Source: Consotaella salsifontis (GTDB lineage: Bacteria > Pseudomonadota > Alphaproteobacteria > Rhizobiales > Rhizobiaceae). From it: a DNA stretch of 64,000 nucleotides. Positions 35,726 to 44,802 of the stretch are shown here, one piece after another (the stretch's first letter is position 1; every line of letters begins with the position of its first letter). The DNA lies in NCBI RefSeq assembly GCF_900167365.1, contig NZ_FUXL01000017.1:34958-98957 (forward strand). The letters are read 5' to 3'. The notes beneath the pieces were generated by a model. That model did not search any database, had not been told where the DNA came from, and saw nothing but the letters and a program-made list of their open reading frames with translations. The position numbers and the translations under genes are program-made.

Positions 35726-36013
35726 GTGCTCCGCCTTTTCTCGTTGCGCTGTGCCCAACCAGAAGCCGATCGGGTCTCCGCTGAAACAGCCAACGGCCAG
35801 CTTCATCTTCTCGATGAGCGCTTGAGCGGGTTACGGCAGCACGTCGCGGAAAAGTATATTTCCAAGGATGAGGCGGAGAAGATGGAAGCTCGGATTGTCG
35901 CTGCGGTGGGCAGTGTTGGAGAGCGGACCTCGAAGGACCTGAGCACCCATGCAGCCCGCATGGACGATATGCTCAAGCAATTGTCGAGGATGCCCGGCAG
36001 CGATCGGGAATAG
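35726..36013 (+). CDS. Small coiled-coil protein, unknown function
   Basis: 95 codons from GTG. Residues 15-85 are highly charged with heptad spacing (LDERLSGLRQHVAEKYISKD, EKMEARIVAAV), predicting one long coiled coil. The pattern resembles short phage- or element-associated helical proteins, but no family is recognised. The first ten residues look unnatural, so the true start may lie further in or the gene may be a fragment. Confidence 0.45.
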   Translation: MLRLFSLRCAQPEADRVSAETANGQLHLLDERLSGLRQHVAEKYISKDEAEKMEARIVAAVGSVGERTSKDLSTHAARMDDMLKQLSRMPGSDRE

Positions 36014-36193
36014 TCTCACCTGGACAGCGCGCATATTGATGCGGCAGGGCGTCAATAGCGTCGAAGTTGGTCATTCAACGCGACCAGCGCGCAAATCAGG
36101 AAAGCTGATGTTGCCTGTACCCGTGCCTGAGCCGCTGGCCAGGTCCTGACCTGCGGCTACGGACCTTGAAGAGTGCCCGCGAACGCCGACGAT

Positions 36194-38098
36194 TTAATGG
36201 CATCGTATCGCGACGGAGATTTCTTTCGCAAAGTCGGCAAGATCCGGCGCATCGAGTTTCGGAGAGGAAGCAGCATCATTGGCGAATGTAACCTCGATTC
36301 CATTCGCAAGAAGGAATGAGACAGCGGTAGCGCTGCGGATAGCGAAATTTACATTCTGTGCGATGTCGCCAGTCGCCAGCATCGCCGCAAAGGCGTTGAG
36401 CTTAGCAGTGACTATGCCCGCCACGTTCCCATGGGAATCGAGAAGAGGGCCGCCGCTGTTGCCCGGCTGCACGGGCGCGGACATTTGGAGATATCGGGAA
36501 TCGTCCCTCAAGCCCGTCTGGGCCGTCACGTTTCCGAGCGTGAAGTTGCCTCCACTGGAAAGAATCGATGACAGCGGATAGCCATATGCCGCTACCGCCT
36601 CGCCGAGCCTGACTTTGACATTGAATTTCGCGAATTGACCGCCCTGCTTCTCCACCTTCATGAGCGCTAGATCGTTTGTCTCATCCAACGCCACGATCGT
36701 AGCTGGTAGGGGAACAGACCTTCCTTGCAGCACCACTGGCCTGCGGCACTCGTTCACAACGTGAAAGTTTGTCAGTATCTCGCCGCTTTCGGAAACAAAG
36801 AACCCTGTGCCTGATGATGTGGCCTGCTCATAGTTGTCCTTGTCGCTGACCGCAGGTTCAGGCACTGGCGTGTCTACAGTCGACGGGGCTTGGGAAGCCA
36901 CCTGAGCCGGCGCGGGCTGCGACGCTTGCGGCGTTTGAGGGGTGGAAGGCGACAGGTATCCGTGTTCCTGCAGGTGAGCCTTCAGGGCCTCGGGAAACGA
37001 AGCATTGACTTTGAAGCTCTCGGGGCAATCCGCAAGTTTCAGCGCCTGCGAGCATACTTGCATCGTCCAGTCGCTGTTCTTGTCGTAGGACGCCTCCATC
37101 CTGCGCCAGGCGTCATCGAACTCTCCCAGGAGGGCCTTTGTCGCCACCCAGGCAGCAAGGAAGCCGTTAGAGCTCCAAAGCGACTTATCCAGGCTGGCCG
37201 CATGCTCCATCCGATAGAGGTCGCGCCGATAGGAGGTCACAAACTGCCCGCTGTGCCTTTGGTCCAGTATTTTGCCGCCGCGCAGTTGTTCTACGACCAT
37301 GGGCGCCCAAGAAAGAGCATAAGGCGCGAAAGCGTAGAGGAAGCTGTTGTCAGCACTAACCAGCTCGAGGCTGCCATCCTGGTCCAAGTCGCTGAAGGTA
37401 TAGCCGTCCCCGTCGAGTACGGAAGCCTGAACCTGCGTCCACTTTCCATGCTGGCGGCTGAATATCTGCGTGACGGTGCAGCAATGGGCACCCCCCCAGA
37501 AAGCCGAGAACACAATGTCGGTGCGGTCTGAGGTGGGATCAAGCGGAGCGATCCGGACGGTCGACGCTCCATCGCCAGTCGACACGTCCGTGAGAACTGA
37601 CGAAAACGCCCGGCGCCCATTTTCAAAGGCCGTGATCCGCGGAGAGCGCGACTCAGCATCATTTTGCACACTGTCGATGGTTACGCTAAGGCCGTTGCTG
37701 TCGAAGTTTACAGCGCGCGATGATCCGGTCGACCACGAAGGAAGTTTTATCTTTTCTGGCTTCCAGACGATCTCCTTGAACTCTGACCCGTTCGAGAGAA
37801 ACAGGTCGGCGGGTACCCCTCCATTGGCTAATAGCTTCTGCTTCGCTGCACGCGCGCCTTCGGGAATAGGGACCGGTCCGGCAATTACCGCAAGCCAGCC
37901 GTTCGATGACCGCACGACTCGCACCTGATCGAATCGCCACTCGTAGACCGAGGCGATGCCCACAGCTTCGTCCAGGTTCGTTCGGCTCGCGAGTACCACC
38001 CATCGGGCCTCCGCTCCGCTCGGGACCGCGGCCGTGGCTGCGAACGGGGGCATGCTACATCCCGCAAAGAATAGAGCAACAAGCGCTCGCCTGAACAT
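36194..38098 (-). CDS. Exported SPOR-like / trypsin-like serine protease
   Basis: 634 residues. The N-terminus MFRRALVALFFAGCSMPP is a signal sequence with a possible lipobox (FAGC). Residues about 30-115 resemble a SPOR-like domain (RWVVLASRTNLDEAVGIASV). The middle contains an FG-GAP/VCBS-like LDGDGYTFSDLDQDGSLELV and a Pro/Gln/Ala-rich linker (about 395-430). The C-terminal 200 residues are an S1C protease with His in LTNFHVVNE, Asp in NDLALMKV and Ser in QPGNSGGPLL. ATG 38098 has AAGGAT seven bases upstream. Base composition is less GC-rich than its neighbours. It acts in the periplasm or at the membrane; substrate unknown. Confidence 0.83.
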   Translation of the reverse strand: MFRRALVALFFAGCSMPPFAATAAVPSGAEARWVVLASRTNLDEAVGIASVYEWRFDQVRVVRSSNGWLAVIAGPVPIPEGARAAKQKLLANGGVPADLFLSNGSEFKEIVWKPEKIKLPSWSTGSSRAVNFDSNGLSVTIDSVQNDAESRSPRITAFENGRRAFSSVLTDVSTGDGASTVRIAPLDPTSDRTDIVFSAFWGGAHCCTVTQIFSRQHGKWTQVQASVLDGDGYTFSDLDQDGSLELVSADNSFLYAFAPYALSWAPMVVEQLRGGKILDQRHSGQFVTSYRRDLYRMEHAASLDKSLWSSNGFLAAWVATKALLGEFDDAWRRMEASYDKNSDWTMQVCSQALKLADCPESFKVNASFPEALKAHLQEHGYLSPSTPQTPQASQPAPAQVASQAPSTVDTPVPEPAVSDKDNYEQATSSGTGFFVSESGEILTNFHVVNECRRPVVLQGRSVPLPATIVALDETNDLALMKVEKQGGQFAKFNVKVRLGEAVAAYGYPLSSILSSGGNFTLGNVTAQTGLRDDSRYLQMSAPVQPGNSGGPLLDSHGNVAGIVTAKLNAFAAMLATGDIAQNVNFAIRSATAVSFLLANGIEVTFANDAASSPKLDAPDLADFAKEISVAIRCH

Positions 38099-38174
38099 CG
38101 AGTATCCTTTCGTCGCGATGATGATGCTCAGTGGAGCGGCGGTGTCAATTTGGACCGAGCCATAGTCCCTTGCG

Positions 38175-38425
38175 ATGCAGTCCAATCCCATAAGCTGTTG
38201 GTCCGCAATCAGGCCGATCGTCGCTCCGTGGAGTGGACCCCATTTCGCCATCCAGGACGCTGACGGCTTACGCTTGGCCTTTATCGACTACGAGGACAAT
38301 CCGAGTCGCACTCAGCAGGTGGAGCTTCGTCGGCGAGGCCGAAGCGCGGGGCGATCGCGAAGAAGGTCGCCCGCGCGCTGACTGACGACGCAGCCAAGGT
38401 CGAGAGCTGTCCAGGCTCGGAGTAA
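38175..38425 (+). pseudogene. Decayed small gene of unknown function
   Basis: The plus strand reads HFAIQDADGLRLAFIDYEDN in one frame, then VGEAEAR and AIAKKVARALTDDAAKVE in the next two. This matches the layout of small rhizobial proteins of about 60-90 residues (W.vvDAdG..lAyvyfed, then eARriA.nIakl). At least two frameshifts lie at about 38320 and 38355, so it is no longer intact. Confidence 0.42.
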
Positions 38426-38837
38426 CGGGAAGAGGCCGGCATAGACGATCACCGTCCCTATACGTTGAGGTGTGCCAGCCTCAACGCCTCGCACCCGCCG
38501 ACCTCGTAGACGTGCTTGATGCAAGCATCGTAGACCGAGCCGATACAGTCCAACCCGGCGAGCATCCCGACCTCGCACAGTCCCGCCAGCAGTTCTCCGG
38601 CGGTGGGGTTGAGGCGATGGCTACCATTGGGGATGCATGACCGCGCGGGGGGGCAGGCTCCTTCGCTCATAGCCTTGGCTATGCCTCAGCCCAGTGTAGC
38701 AAACGGACGGGACGCTCTTTCCGTCCTTAAATGACTTCCGGCCTATCCATGGGAAAACCGCGCGCCGCAGCAATGAAGGGTGCATGGAAAACATTTCCAT
38801 CCCGACGCGGCGTGCCGCCGACTGCAGCGTGCGGGTT
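38426..38837. other. Gene-poor stretch downstream of the integrase
   Basis: No convincing gene. A minus-strand frame at 38458-38670 could encode 70 residues (LLAGLCEVGMLAGLDCIGSV) but has no recognised family and no good ribosome site. Confidence 0.35.
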
Positions 38838-40727
38838 CTAGCCCTTCGCCTGCCGCCCGGCGGTCCGCTTGCGCCGGGCAAGTTGATCGAAATCGAGACC
38901 TTGAAACACCGAGAAGTCGATCTCCGGGTTGAGCGGCAGTCGAGCCAGTTCGCGCGCCCGGATCTCCGTGATCGACTTGAACCCATAGCCCTCGTGCTCG
39001 TCGACAGCGACTGCGTGGCCCGCCTGCAGCCGCCGATCCCGCCCGTCGATCTTGCTGTCTCGCATGTCCTCGATCTGGCCGCTGCGGAGCGAGTGGAAGA
39101 CCTCCTTACGGTTCTTCGGAATCCCTGCGCGCTTGAACAGCCGCCCCATGTAGGAGGATGCGCTCTTGCTTGGATCGGCGAGACGCATCAGTTCCGGAAA
39201 CAGGAAGGCGTCGCCCTGCGCCATAGCCCAATCGACGAAGCCGATCTCCGTGAGAAGATGGTGCAGCACAAAGAAGGTCGTGCTGGCTTCGGTCTTGTAG
39301 GGCACGCGCTTCCAGCTTCCGCCGATCTCGGTGATCGATGAGGTCTGGGCGACCCAGACGCCCGTGTATTTCTCGCGGATGTCGATACCCTTGAGATGGA
39401 TCAGCAACCCGATGCGGCGACCCGTGAGATGGCCGAGCAGCGGCAGGATCGTGTTGTCCAGCAGTCCGCTTTCGACACCCGTCTTGAAGATCCGCGAGAT
39501 CCGCTCGGCGCTGAGCGGCTCGGCTGAGACAGGCGGTGCCGCGGTTTGCGGCCACCACGCGCGGACATTGACGAAGGGATCGTTGTAGCCAAGGCTCGTG
39601 GCCTTGTGGCCAATCATCGTCTTGACGATGCTGACATAGCCCTCCTGCAGCGCTTTGCGGGACAGCGGCTTGAGGTGGAGGTCGCGATTGCCGTCGATGA
39701 TCTCCCGGGCTGTCATCGCCGCCGGCCGCTGCGACTGTTGCGCAGGCCAGAAGGCCAGGAGGTTGATGTAGGCCTGCAGGTCGGCGGCGTCATAGGTGTC
39801 GACGGGGTGGTCTCCAATCAGCTCGATGAAGAGGTCGCGCCGGAACCGGGCCGTCTTCAAGTCCTTGTTTTGGGCGCCTGAGGCTGCGGCGCGGGCGGCA
39901 AGATAGTCGTCCGAGACTTCGCTGAAGAGAGCCTTGGTGGAGGGCGGGCACCGGACGAATCGTCGGTCAAGCTCGAAGGCGGGAATCCGGCGACCTTCCG
40001 CGTCTCGGTGCTCGTCTTGCTGTACGGCGGGAATAGGCTTTGCAATCGCGGCCGGAGCCGGAGCCGCTGGCTCAGTCGCAAGCGGCTGCTGCCGCGCCGC
40101 GTTCGCCGCGGGATTGTCCTCGACGGCAGGTTTGACCGCCTCTGGCGGAAGCGCGGTGCCGCCGAGCTTCTCGACGTATTTCTGCTTGAGGATGTCGGCA
40201 TTGTCGACGATCAGCGGATTGCCGTCGGGGCCTTTGGCGAGTTCCCGGGCGATGCCGACCAGGCCGCGCCAGCCTTCGAACGCCTGGCTGTCTTCCTGGG
40301 ACGGCGCCGGAGCATCCTTGGCGAGCATCTGAAGGTGCGCCTTCAGCCAGCCCCGCATCTCGGCGGAGGCCTCCTCGGGCGTCTCGCCCGAGAACATCTG
40401 CTCGGCCTCGTCGGACTGCCTGTCGTCTCCAGCCAATCGTCTGTTCCTCATCCTTGCGAAGCGCCGCCGGCATTCGGCAGCGAGAAGATCCGCCTTGTGG
40501 CGCGCCTCGCGGGACGGGCATGCGCCGAGGCTAATCCGGATCTGCTTCGAGGCGCGCCCGCCGCCGAGGTCCTTGGGCATCCTAATCTGGAAAAGATAAG
40601 TCGTCCTTGACCGAACGAGATAGGGGCCGGGGCCACGTTGTTGCGGCGTCGATTCGGCCTCGCCGCTTAGGCTGATTTGCGATACCCGAGGCGATACACC
40701 GAGCGATACACGGCTGGAATTGTCCAT
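38838..40727 (-). CDS. Long tyrosine-type site-specific integrase
   Basis: 629 residues. The C-terminal catalytic part (about 415-610) has the Arg in HLTGRRIGLLI, HxxR in VFHSLRSGQ, and the final His and Tyr in QAGHAVAVDEHEGYGF. A core-binding domain with a helical SAM-like region lies at about 280-410. The first 270 residues carry an arm-binding-like start and a long Ala/Pro-rich linker, longer than in phage integrases of about 400 residues. ATG 40727 has GGGAG seven bases upstream. The gene starts 84 bases from the 3' end of tRNA-Ser and reads away from it, the normal geometry for an element integrated in that tRNA. Confidence 0.85.
   Translation of the reverse strand: MDNSSRVSLGVSPRVSQISLSGEAESTPQQRGPGPYLVRSRTTYLFQIRMPKDLGGGRASKQIRISLGACPSREARHKADLLAAECRRRFARMRNRRLAGDDRQSDEAEQMFSGETPEEASAEMRGWLKAHLQMLAKDAPAPSQEDSQAFEGWRGLVGIARELAKGPDGNPLIVDNADILKQKYVEKLGGTALPPEAVKPAVEDNPAANAARQQPLATEPAAPAPAAIAKPIPAVQQDEHRDAEGRRIPAFELDRRFVRCPPSTKALFSEVSDDYLAARAAASGAQNKDLKTARFRRDLFIELIGDHPVDTYDAADLQAYINLLAFWPAQQSQRPAAMTAREIIDGNRDLHLKPLSRKALQEGYVSIVKTMIGHKATSLGYNDPFVNVRAWWPQTAAPPVSAEPLSAERISRIFKTGVESGLLDNTILPLLGHLTGRRIGLLIHLKGIDIREKYTGVWVAQTSSITEIGGSWKRVPYKTEASTTFFVLHHLLTEIGFVDWAMAQGDAFLFPELMRLADPSKSASSYMGRLFKRAGIPKNRKEVFHSLRSGQIEDMRDSKIDGRDRRLQAGHAVAVDEHEGYGFKSITEIRARELARLPLNPEIDFSVFQGLDFDQLARRKRTAGRQAKG
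40679..40711. repeat. Three direct repeats GCGATACMC, 12-base period
   Basis: GCGATACCC (40679-40687), GCGATACAC (40691-40699) and GCGATACAC (40703-40711) recur every 12 bases. They lie within the first codons of the integrase gene, giving the repeated peptide RVS, between the integrase body and the tRNA. They may be integrase arm-type or excisionase sites (inference). Confidence 0.6.
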
Positions 40728-40811
40728 CTCCACACTCCCGAAGGGGCGGTGTGGAAGGGTTCAAACGCCGGAAAAAGCGGGATTCCAATTGGCGGAGAGT
40801 GGAAAAACTCA

Positions 40812-40901
40812 TGGCGGAGAGGGGGGGATTCGAACCCCCGATACCCTTGCGGGTATGCCGCATTTCGAGTGCGGTGCATTCAACCGCTCTGCCACCTCTC
40901 C
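40812..40901 (-). tRNA. tRNA-Ser(CGA)
   Basis: Minus-strand tRNA with acceptor stem GGAGAGG/CTCTCC, D arm GGCAGAGCGGTTGAATGC, anticodon stem-loop CCGCA-CTCGAAA-TGCGG (anticodon CGA, decoding UCG), a long class II variable arm (TACCCGCAAGGGTA) and T arm GGGGGTTCGAATCCCCC. CCA is encoded. The adjacent integrase marks its 3' end as a probable attachment site. Confidence 0.95.
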
Positions 40902-41145
40902 GGCCTGAAGACGCTTCGGCGGAAAACCGCAGCCGATGCGTCCGGCGCCGGCCCTCATATCAAAGGCGGCTTGCCTCGCACAAGAGCCCTTTTGCGATTT
41001 ATCGCCCGATCCATCTTCGATCTTTGTCGCGGCTGTCTTTCAAGGGGGCTGGTGTCCGCGTACGGATCGTGCTCCACGACACCGACAGCGGACGGCCGCG
41101 GCCGTGACCACCGCTGCGGAAGGGCGGAAGGGAGGAGATCGAACC

Positions 41146-42639
41146 ATGCCGGGTTTCGTACTTGCAATCGATCAGGGAACGACCTCGACGCGCGCCATCG
41201 CCTTTGATGACGGGCTGCACGTGCTCAGTGTCGCCCAGCAGGAATTTCAGCAGCATTTTCCACGGTCCGGGTGGGTGGAGCACGACCCGGAAGAGATTTG
41301 GCGCACCGTACTGGACACCACGCGTCTGGCGCTGGCGCGGGCCGCGCTTGCCGCCAGCGACATCGCCGCGATCGGCATCACCAACCAGCGCGAGACGGTC
41401 ATCATCTGGGATCGCGCCACCGGAAAGCCCATCCATAATGCGGTCGTGTGGCAGGACCGACGTACTTCAGAGACCTGCCGGCGCCTGATCGACGACGGCG
41501 CGGAGGACATGATCCGGGACCGTACCGGGCTTATCGTCGATCCCTATTTTTCCGCCACGAAGATCGCTTGGCTTCTCGACAACGTCGAGGGCGCCCGGAG
41601 AAGGGCCGAGGCGGGAGAACTCGCCTTCGGGACGATTGACAGCTATCTCCTCTGGCGCCTGACGGGCGGGCGGGTCCACGCCACCGATGCCACCAATGCC
41701 AGTCGCACCTTGCTCTTTGACATCGCCAAGAACGATTGGGACGACGAGCTCCTCGGGCTATTCGGGGTGCCCAGGGCACTACTGCCACGGGTGGAGGATT
41801 GCGACGGTGAGTTCGGCGAGACGGATCCATCGCTATTCGGCGTCGCCATCCCAATTCGCGGCGTCGCCGGCGATCAGCATGCCGCCATGGTCGGGCAGGC
41901 GTGCTTTCAGCCAGGAATGGTGAAGTCCACCTATGGCACCGGCTGCTTCGCCGTACTGAATACGGGCGCGGAACGGGTTGCCTCGGGCAGCCGCCTGCTG
42001 ACGACGATCGGATACCGCCTCGCAGGCAAGACCACCTTCGCGCTCGAGGGCTCGATCTTCGTCGCGGGCGCCGCCGTTCAGTGGCTGAGAGATGGCCTCG
42101 GTCTCATCGAGCGGGCCGAGCAGTCGGGCGGAATGGCGGCCGCATCGAATGAGGAGGAGATGATCTATCTGGTTCCGGCCTTCACCGGGCTCGGCGCGCC
42201 CTGGTGGGACCCGGAGGCGCGTGGCGCAATTTTTGGCCTGACGCGCGGCACCGGCCCCAACGAGCTTGTCCGTGCGGCTCTGGAGGCTGTGGCCTATCAG
42301 ACGGCGGATCTTCTGTCCGCCATGAAGCGGGATTGGCACGGCGCGCGCGAGACGGTCCTTCGCGTCGATGGCGGCATGGTCGCCTCGGATTGGACGATGC
42401 AGCGTCTTGCAGACCTTCTCGACGCGCCGGTCGACAGGCCGGTCGTTCTGGAAACGACGGCGCTTGGCGCGGCATGGATTGCCGGGCAGAAAGCAGGTGT
42501 ATGGCCGGATGCGGAGGGCTTTGCAGACCGCTGGAGGCTCCATCGCCGTTTTGAATCGACGATGGAGCCCAAGCTTCGCGAAGCCAAGCTGAAGGGATGG
42601 GCCGATGCCGTGTCGCGCACATTGAGCCGGCATCGGTAA
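41146..42639 (+). CDS. glpK: Glycerol kinase
   Basis: 497 residues, the usual GlpK size. FGGY-kinase motifs are [13 protein letters not shown] (phosphate 1), [35 protein letters not shown] and the glycine-rich [12 protein letters not shown] region. It phosphorylates glycerol to sn-glycerol 3-phosphate. ATG 41146 follows GGAGG nine bases earlier; longer frames extend into non-coding sequence. No glpF or glpD is adjacent. It lies just beyond tRNA-Ser, outside the presumed element. Confidence 0.93.
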   Translation: MPGFVLAIDQGTTSTRAIAFDDGLHVLSVAQQEFQQHFPRSGWVEHDPEEIWRTVLDTTRLALARAALAASDIAAIGITNQRETVIIWDRATGKPIHNAVVWQDRRTSETCRRLIDDGAEDMIRDRTGLIVDPYFSATKIAWLLDNVEGARRRAEAGELAFGTIDSYLLWRLTGGRVHATDATNASRTLLFDIAKNDWDDELLGLFGVPRALLPRVEDCDGEFGETDPSLFGVAIPIRGVAGDQHAAMVGQACFQPGMVKSTYGTGCFAVLNTGAERVASGSRLLTTIGYRLAGKTTFALEGSIFVAGAAVQWLRDGLGLIERAEQSGGMAAASNEEEMIYLVPAFTGLGAPWWDPEARGAIFGLTRGTGPNELVRAALEAVAYQTADLLSAMKRDWHGARETVLRVDGGMVASDWTMQRLADLLDAPVDRPVVLETTALGAAWIAGQKAGVWPDAEGFADRWRLHRRFESTMEPKLREAKLKGWADAVSRTLSRHR

Positions 42640-42729
42640 GGCCCTGCCACCGCATGAATGCGTCGGACGGCATCGGGCCCGGAGGAAAGCGTCCCCTGGC
42701 CCTTGCTCTACAGGCGTGATTTCAAGCTG

Positions 42730-43047
42730 TCAGGCCACACACCGGGCCAGCGTGACCTTGGGCTTGCGCGCCTCAGCCGGATCCTGGTCGAAGGTCTGGT
42801 TGCGCGCCTGCTCCAGCAGGACTTCGCCGGCCGCGCCCGCAAAGATGCGCAGCGAGCGTGCGTCGCAATGCTGCGCCACCTGAAAGGCGAGCGGCCGCAT
42901 ATGGCACCGGCTGATGCAGAACGCAGCCAGCGCCGCGCGCTGGTCCATCGGCATGGAGGTGACGATGGACGCGACCTTCTTCTGATCCGCGCGCATCATG
43001 AGCGCGAGGAGTTCGAGAGGGATGGGACAAAGACCTTCGTTGTTCAT
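42730..43047 (-). CDS. Conserved small helical protein, unknown function
   Basis: 105 residues starting MNNEGLCPIPLELLALMMRA, mainly helical, with three cysteines (ISRCHMRPLAFQ, QHCDARSLR). No domain is recognised. Codon pattern and amino acid composition look like a real gene. It is convergent with glpK and divergent from the KdsB-like gene. Confidence 0.55.
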   Translation of the reverse strand: MNNEGLCPIPLELLALMMRADQKKVASIVTSMPMDQRAALAAFCISRCHMRPLAFQVAQHCDARSLRIFAGAAGEVLLEQARNQTFDQDPAEARKPKVTLARCVA

Positions 43048-43288
43048 GGCTGATCCAGCGCAAGGAGTTCATGGATCTGACGCAACTGACGTCAGACATA
43101 TTGCAACGACAATCTGGAGCGGGTCTGGAATATCGAAAACCAGGAGTTGAAATGCGCCGCTCCAGGGCGCCAGCCGCGCGCAGGAGGAGGCGAGGGCGCG
43201 CTTCCCTGCTGTTCAACAGGGCGGGCGCCTATGGTATGGCCGGCCGATCTTCGATCGCTGCCCGTTTTTCATGCTCCGGAGGCTCCTC

Positions 43289-44083
43289 GTGGCCACTGCC
43301 ATCGTCATTCCCGCCCGTTATGGTTCGACACGGCTGCCGGGCAAGCCCCTCATCGAGGTGGCCGGCATCAGCCTTCTCGAGCGTACATGGCGCATCGCCC
43401 GCGCGGTCAAGGGGGTAGGGCGCGTCGTCGTCGCCACCGACGACGAGAGGATCGTCGATCACGCCCGATCCTTCGGCGCCGAGGCGGTGATGACCCCTTT
43501 GTCGTGCGGCAATGGCACCGAGCGCACCCATGCTGCACTGGAGCTCGCCGGGATCGAGGAGCCGACCGTGATCAACTTTCAGGGAGACGCGATTTTGACG
43601 CCGCCCTGGATTCTGGAGGCGATGGTGGAGGAGATGACCAACGGCGCCGGCTTCGACATCGTCACGCCCGCCGTGCCGCTCACGTCGGAGATGGCGGCTG
43701 ATTTTCGCGCCCATAAGGCGTTGGCGCCATCCAGCGGCACGACCGTGACCTTCGATCTCTCCCGCAACGCGCTTTATTTCTCGAAGCAGATCATTCCCTT
43801 CGTGCGCAAGGAGGGCTTTGCCGCGCTCCATCGCCATATCGGCCTCTATGGCTATACGCGGGAGAGCCTGAGCCGATACATCAGCCTGCCGCCTTCGCCG
43901 CTGGAGCAGACCGAAGGGCTGGAGCAGCTGCGCGCGCTCGAGAACGGCATGAAGGTGCGTGTCGTCCTCGTCGATTATCGCGGCCGCACCCACGCCTCTG
44001 TCGATACGCCCGAGGACATCGCCCTCGTTGAGCGCCTGATCAGCGAGGAAGGCGAGCTCGTCGGCGCGGAGGTAGGGGCATGA
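43289..44083 (+). CDS. KdsB-like CMP-Kdo synthetase (3-deoxy-manno-octulosonate cytidylyltransferase family)
   Basis: 264 residues with the nucleotidyltransferase N-terminus IVIPARYGSTRLPGKPL, ATDDERI and a metal site in NFQGDAILTPPW, and later HIGLYGYTRESL. KdsB activates Kdo with CTP for surface polysaccharide. The canonical QGDEPLI is here QGDAILT, so this is probably a paralogue with a specialised role. GTG 43289 is chosen because GGAGG lies six bases upstream; ATG 43271 would place that site inside the gene. Its stop overlaps the histidine phosphatase start. Confidence 0.82.
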   Translation: MATAIVIPARYGSTRLPGKPLIEVAGISLLERTWRIARAVKGVGRVVVATDDERIVDHARSFGAEAVMTPLSCGNGTERTHAALELAGIEEPTVINFQGDAILTPPWILEAMVEEMTNGAGFDIVTPAVPLTSEMAADFRAHKALAPSSGTTVTFDLSRNALYFSKQIIPFVRKEGFAALHRHIGLYGYTRESLSRYISLPPSPLEQTEGLEQLRALENGMKVRVVLVDYRGRTHASVDTPEDIALVERLISEEGELVGAEVGA

Positions 44084-44694
44084 AGCTCGTTCTGGCCCGG
44101 CATGGCAACACCTTTGGCCCCGGCGACAGGGTCGTCTGGGTCGGGGCGCGCAGTGATCTCCCCTTGGTGGAAAAAGGCCGTGAACAGGCCCGCGCCATCG
44201 GCGTCGCGCTGCGGCGACAGGGCCTTGCTCCGAATTTTATCTACGCCGGGCCTCTGAAGCGCACGGTCGAGACGGCTCGCCTTGTCGCGGAGGAGGTCGG
44301 GGGCGACCCGGCGGTGGCCATCGTGGAGGAGCTTCGCGAGATCGACTACGGCCGCTGGGAGGGGCTTTCCAACGAGGATATCCGAGAACTCGACGGGAAC
44401 GAGGACATCGACGGTTGGCAGCGGCTCAGCATCTGGCCGGAAAACGCCGGCTGGCAGCCAGACCCGGAGACGATCCTGATGCGCTGGTCGGCGCTGCTGC
44501 GGCGTATGACGGAGGCGGCTGGTCCCGACGCGACGGTGCTCGCGGTTTCGAGCAACGGTATTTTCCGGGTTGTCGCGAAGGTGCTGGGGATCGCGCCTGA
44601 AGAGGCGAAGATGGCGACCGGCGCGCTGGCTCTTGTCGACGTGACCGAGCGAGGAGCGCGCGTCGAGCGTTGGAACATTCGTCCGCAAGACTGA
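44080..44694 (+). CDS. Histidine-phosphatase-family protein (phosphoglycerate-mutase-like)
   Basis: 204 residues. The active-site motif is LARHGNT (His) with later Glu in LREIDYGRWEG and a C-terminal VSSNGIFR where many members have SHG. Members dephosphorylate sugar phosphates, nucleotides or other small molecules. It overlaps the KdsB-like gene by ATGA, so both act together, perhaps on an acidic-sugar phosphate (inference). Confidence 0.83.
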   Translation: MKLVLARHGNTFGPGDRVVWVGARSDLPLVEKGREQARAIGVALRRQGLAPNFIYAGPLKRTVETARLVAEEVGGDPAVAIVEELREIDYGRWEGLSNEDIRELDGNEDIDGWQRLSIWPENAGWQPDPETILMRWSALLRRMTEAAGPDATVLAVSSNGIFRVVAKVLGIAPEEAKMATGALALVDVTERGARVERWNIRPQD

Positions 44695-44802
44695 CGAGCG
44701 TAAGGCCTGGTTGGCAGGCCCGTCGTCCGGCGGGCTCGACCGAAGGCCGCGAGGCTGCGCGCCGTCAGCGGCCTTCGTGAAGTTGAAGCTAACGCCGCCC
44801 GA

